Assembly: GCA_902602515.1 (NCBI GenBank)
Contig: CACKRG010000003.1
Location: 62,001 to 126,000 of the forward strand
DNA: 64,000 bases
Reading direction: 5' to 3'
DNA from: an uncultured Alphaproteobacteria bacterium
GTDB taxonomy: Bacteria; Pseudomonadota; Alphaproteobacteria; HIMB59; GCA-002718135
Under the pieces are notes generated by a model. That model was not told the DNA's origin. It did not search any database and was given only the letters and a program-made list of their open reading frames with translations. Below, in pieces: positions 63,194 through 64,000 of the stretch. The position numbers and the translations under genes are program-made. Within the stretch, counting starts at the first letter, position 1; every line of letters begins with the position of its first letter.

Positions 63194-64000
63194 TTAACAG
63201 CCTTTAAGCTCGTTCCCGAGATTACTAATCAACGTAAAGTAAAGTGACTTACCAGCATCAATGTTAGCACCTAAAGGATCAAAAACTCCTGTTTTGATAT
63301 TCATATCCTCAGCTATTGTTGTAATAATCTTTGGATTAAATTGAGGTTCAGAGAAAATACATTTTATTCCCTTATCCTTAATAACATCCTGAATATCAGC
63401 TATTTGCTTCGCACCAGGTAAAACATCAGTATTCAATGTTAATGCTCCTGCTGCTCTTACACCAAATCTTTCTTCAAAGTATTGGTAGGCGTCATGGAAG
63501 ACAACAAATTTTGCATCAGAATTAATATCTGTACCAACATCACTAATAAGCTGATCTAAAGCTTTAATTGTTGCTTCAGCATTTGCTTCATATTTCTCTT
63601 TATTGGCAGGATCTAAATCACCTAACTCATGAGCTATTTCATGAACCATTTCTTTAGCATTCATTGGATCTAGCCAAATGTGAGCATCAAATTCACCGTG
63701 TGCATGGCCGTGATCATCGTGGTCATCATGATCATCGTGATCATCGTGGTCATCGTGGTCGTCGTGATCGTCATGGTCACCAAAAATTGATTCTTCTCTA
63801 AATTTTAATTTAGCAATTGAATCAAGTTCCATAAATTCAATTACTTCTGCATCTTTTGCAATTGTGTCTAGAGGTTCTTCCATTGATGTTTCAATACCCT
63901 CTCCAATCCAAAAAATGACATCTGCTTCTTCAAGCATTTTCGCATGAGAAGGTTTCATTGTAAAACTGTGTGGTGATATACTTCCATCGATTATGAGTCC
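63194..64000 (-). CDS. znuA: Zinc ABC transporter substrate-binding protein ZnuA, 5' end cut by window
   Basis: The frame is open past the track's start at 63958 to the window edge, adding 14 residues (GLIIDGSISPHSFT) that match the ZnuA 'D..SPH.F' region, so the first methionine in the track is internal. Other landmarks are KPSHAKMLEEADVIFWIG, HIWLDPMNAKEM, VFHDAYQYFEERF and IFSEPQFNPK. A long loop made of HDD repeats and HGHAHGEFDAH lies after the first lobe; such histidine-rich loops bind extra zinc. The signal peptide and first ~30 residues lie outside. Confidence 0.93.
   Translation of the reverse strand, partial: GLIIDGSISPHSFTMKPSHAKMLEEADVIFWIGEGIETSMEEPLDTIAKDAEVIEFMELDSIAKLKFREESIFGDHDDHDDHDDHDDHDDHDDHDDHGHAHGEFDAHIWLDPMNAKEMVHEIAHELGDLDPANKEKYEANAEATIKALDQLISDVGTDINSDAKFVVFHDAYQYFEERFGVRAAGALTLNTDVLPGAKQIADIQDVIKDKGIKCIFSEPQFNPKIITTIAEDMNIKTGVFDPLGANIDAGKSLYFTLISNLGNELKGC
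63700..63778 (-). repeat. znuA: Tandem 9-bp codon repeat in znuA encoding HDD units
   Basis: The minus strand contains about seven to eight imperfect repeats of a 9-nt unit (CAY GAY GAY class) that encode His-Asp-Asp. Third-position changes between copies suggest an old and partly diverged array under protein-level selection. Copy number could vary between strains by slippage. Confidence 0.75.

Noticed and set aside
63700-63778. Regular 9-nt repeats that could be mistaken for a CRISPR or minisatellite array
   Set aside because: They are in frame with znuA and encode His-Asp-Asp; there are no unique spacers.

Overview
This window is AT-rich, tightly packed chromosomal DNA. It has very short spacers, many 1-23 nt gene overlaps and no rRNA, tRNA, phage or insertion sequence that I could see. 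The housekeeping content is alphaproteobacterial: a GcrA-type C-terminal domain, a petABC cytochrome bc1 operon, an ilvE/MarR/response-regulator/kinase group of the PetP-PetR type, a CobW zinc cluster and UbiK. With the compactness and low GC this suggests a streamlined marine alphaproteobacterium (SAR11-like, HIMB59/AEGEAN-169-like or a relative). The exact lineage is an inference.

Layout. 1-2.8 kb: small stress and redox genes (gcrA-like fragment, msrA, a Nudix hydrolase, an atypical peroxiredoxin). 2.8-4.9 kb (+): a ureohydrolase and mannonate dehydratase. 4.9-15.3 kb (-): a probable long operon with a PHP hydrolase, an Opp-type ABC importer, a DMT transporter, an aldose 1-epimerase and the two halves of a sulfopyruvate decarboxylase-type enzyme. 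15.3-20.7 kb: a MetE-like protein, alanine dehydrogenase, an omega-aminotransferase, a phosphate acetyltransferase and a second DMT transporter.

20.7-34.8 kb is the most unusual region. It holds a MalFG-type sugar ABC importer without its own ATPase, a LacI regulator, an SDR, a HAD-like protein that has lost its catalytic aspartates, five SnoaL/NTF2-fold proteins (four of them tandem fusions, nine domains in all), a MetE-like protein, a double cupin and a HisD/HpsN-like dehydrogenase. The same 18-bp inverted repeat, TATTCA-N6-TGAATA, lies in all three divergent promoter regions of this stretch. I propose a single, apparently undescribed catabolic regulon.

34.8-41.1 kb (-): xsc (sulfoacetaldehyde acetyltransferase) followed by an antiporter, cysQ, cysD and cysNC. 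With ComDE-like, HpsN-like, aminotransferase/Ald and Pta proteins elsewhere in the window, this suggests use of C2/C3 sulfonates (taurine, DHPS or sulfolactate) through sulfoacetaldehyde, sulfite and acetyl phosphate.

41.2-60.2 kb is mostly housekeeping: uvrC, pgsA, moaD, moaE, ilvE, a MarR protein and two-component pair, csaA, proC, ybjN-like, ubiK, lgt, midA-like, pgeF, prs, rplY, pth, ychF, petABC, trmL and pirin. 60.2-64 kb: an unlisted 27-residue peptide with nine cysteines, then a zinc-homeostasis cluster (DUF1636, a small CHEPDCPP protein, WD40, CobW, ZnuA cut by the window end). Three perfect stem-loops each sit directly behind a solute-binding-protein gene.
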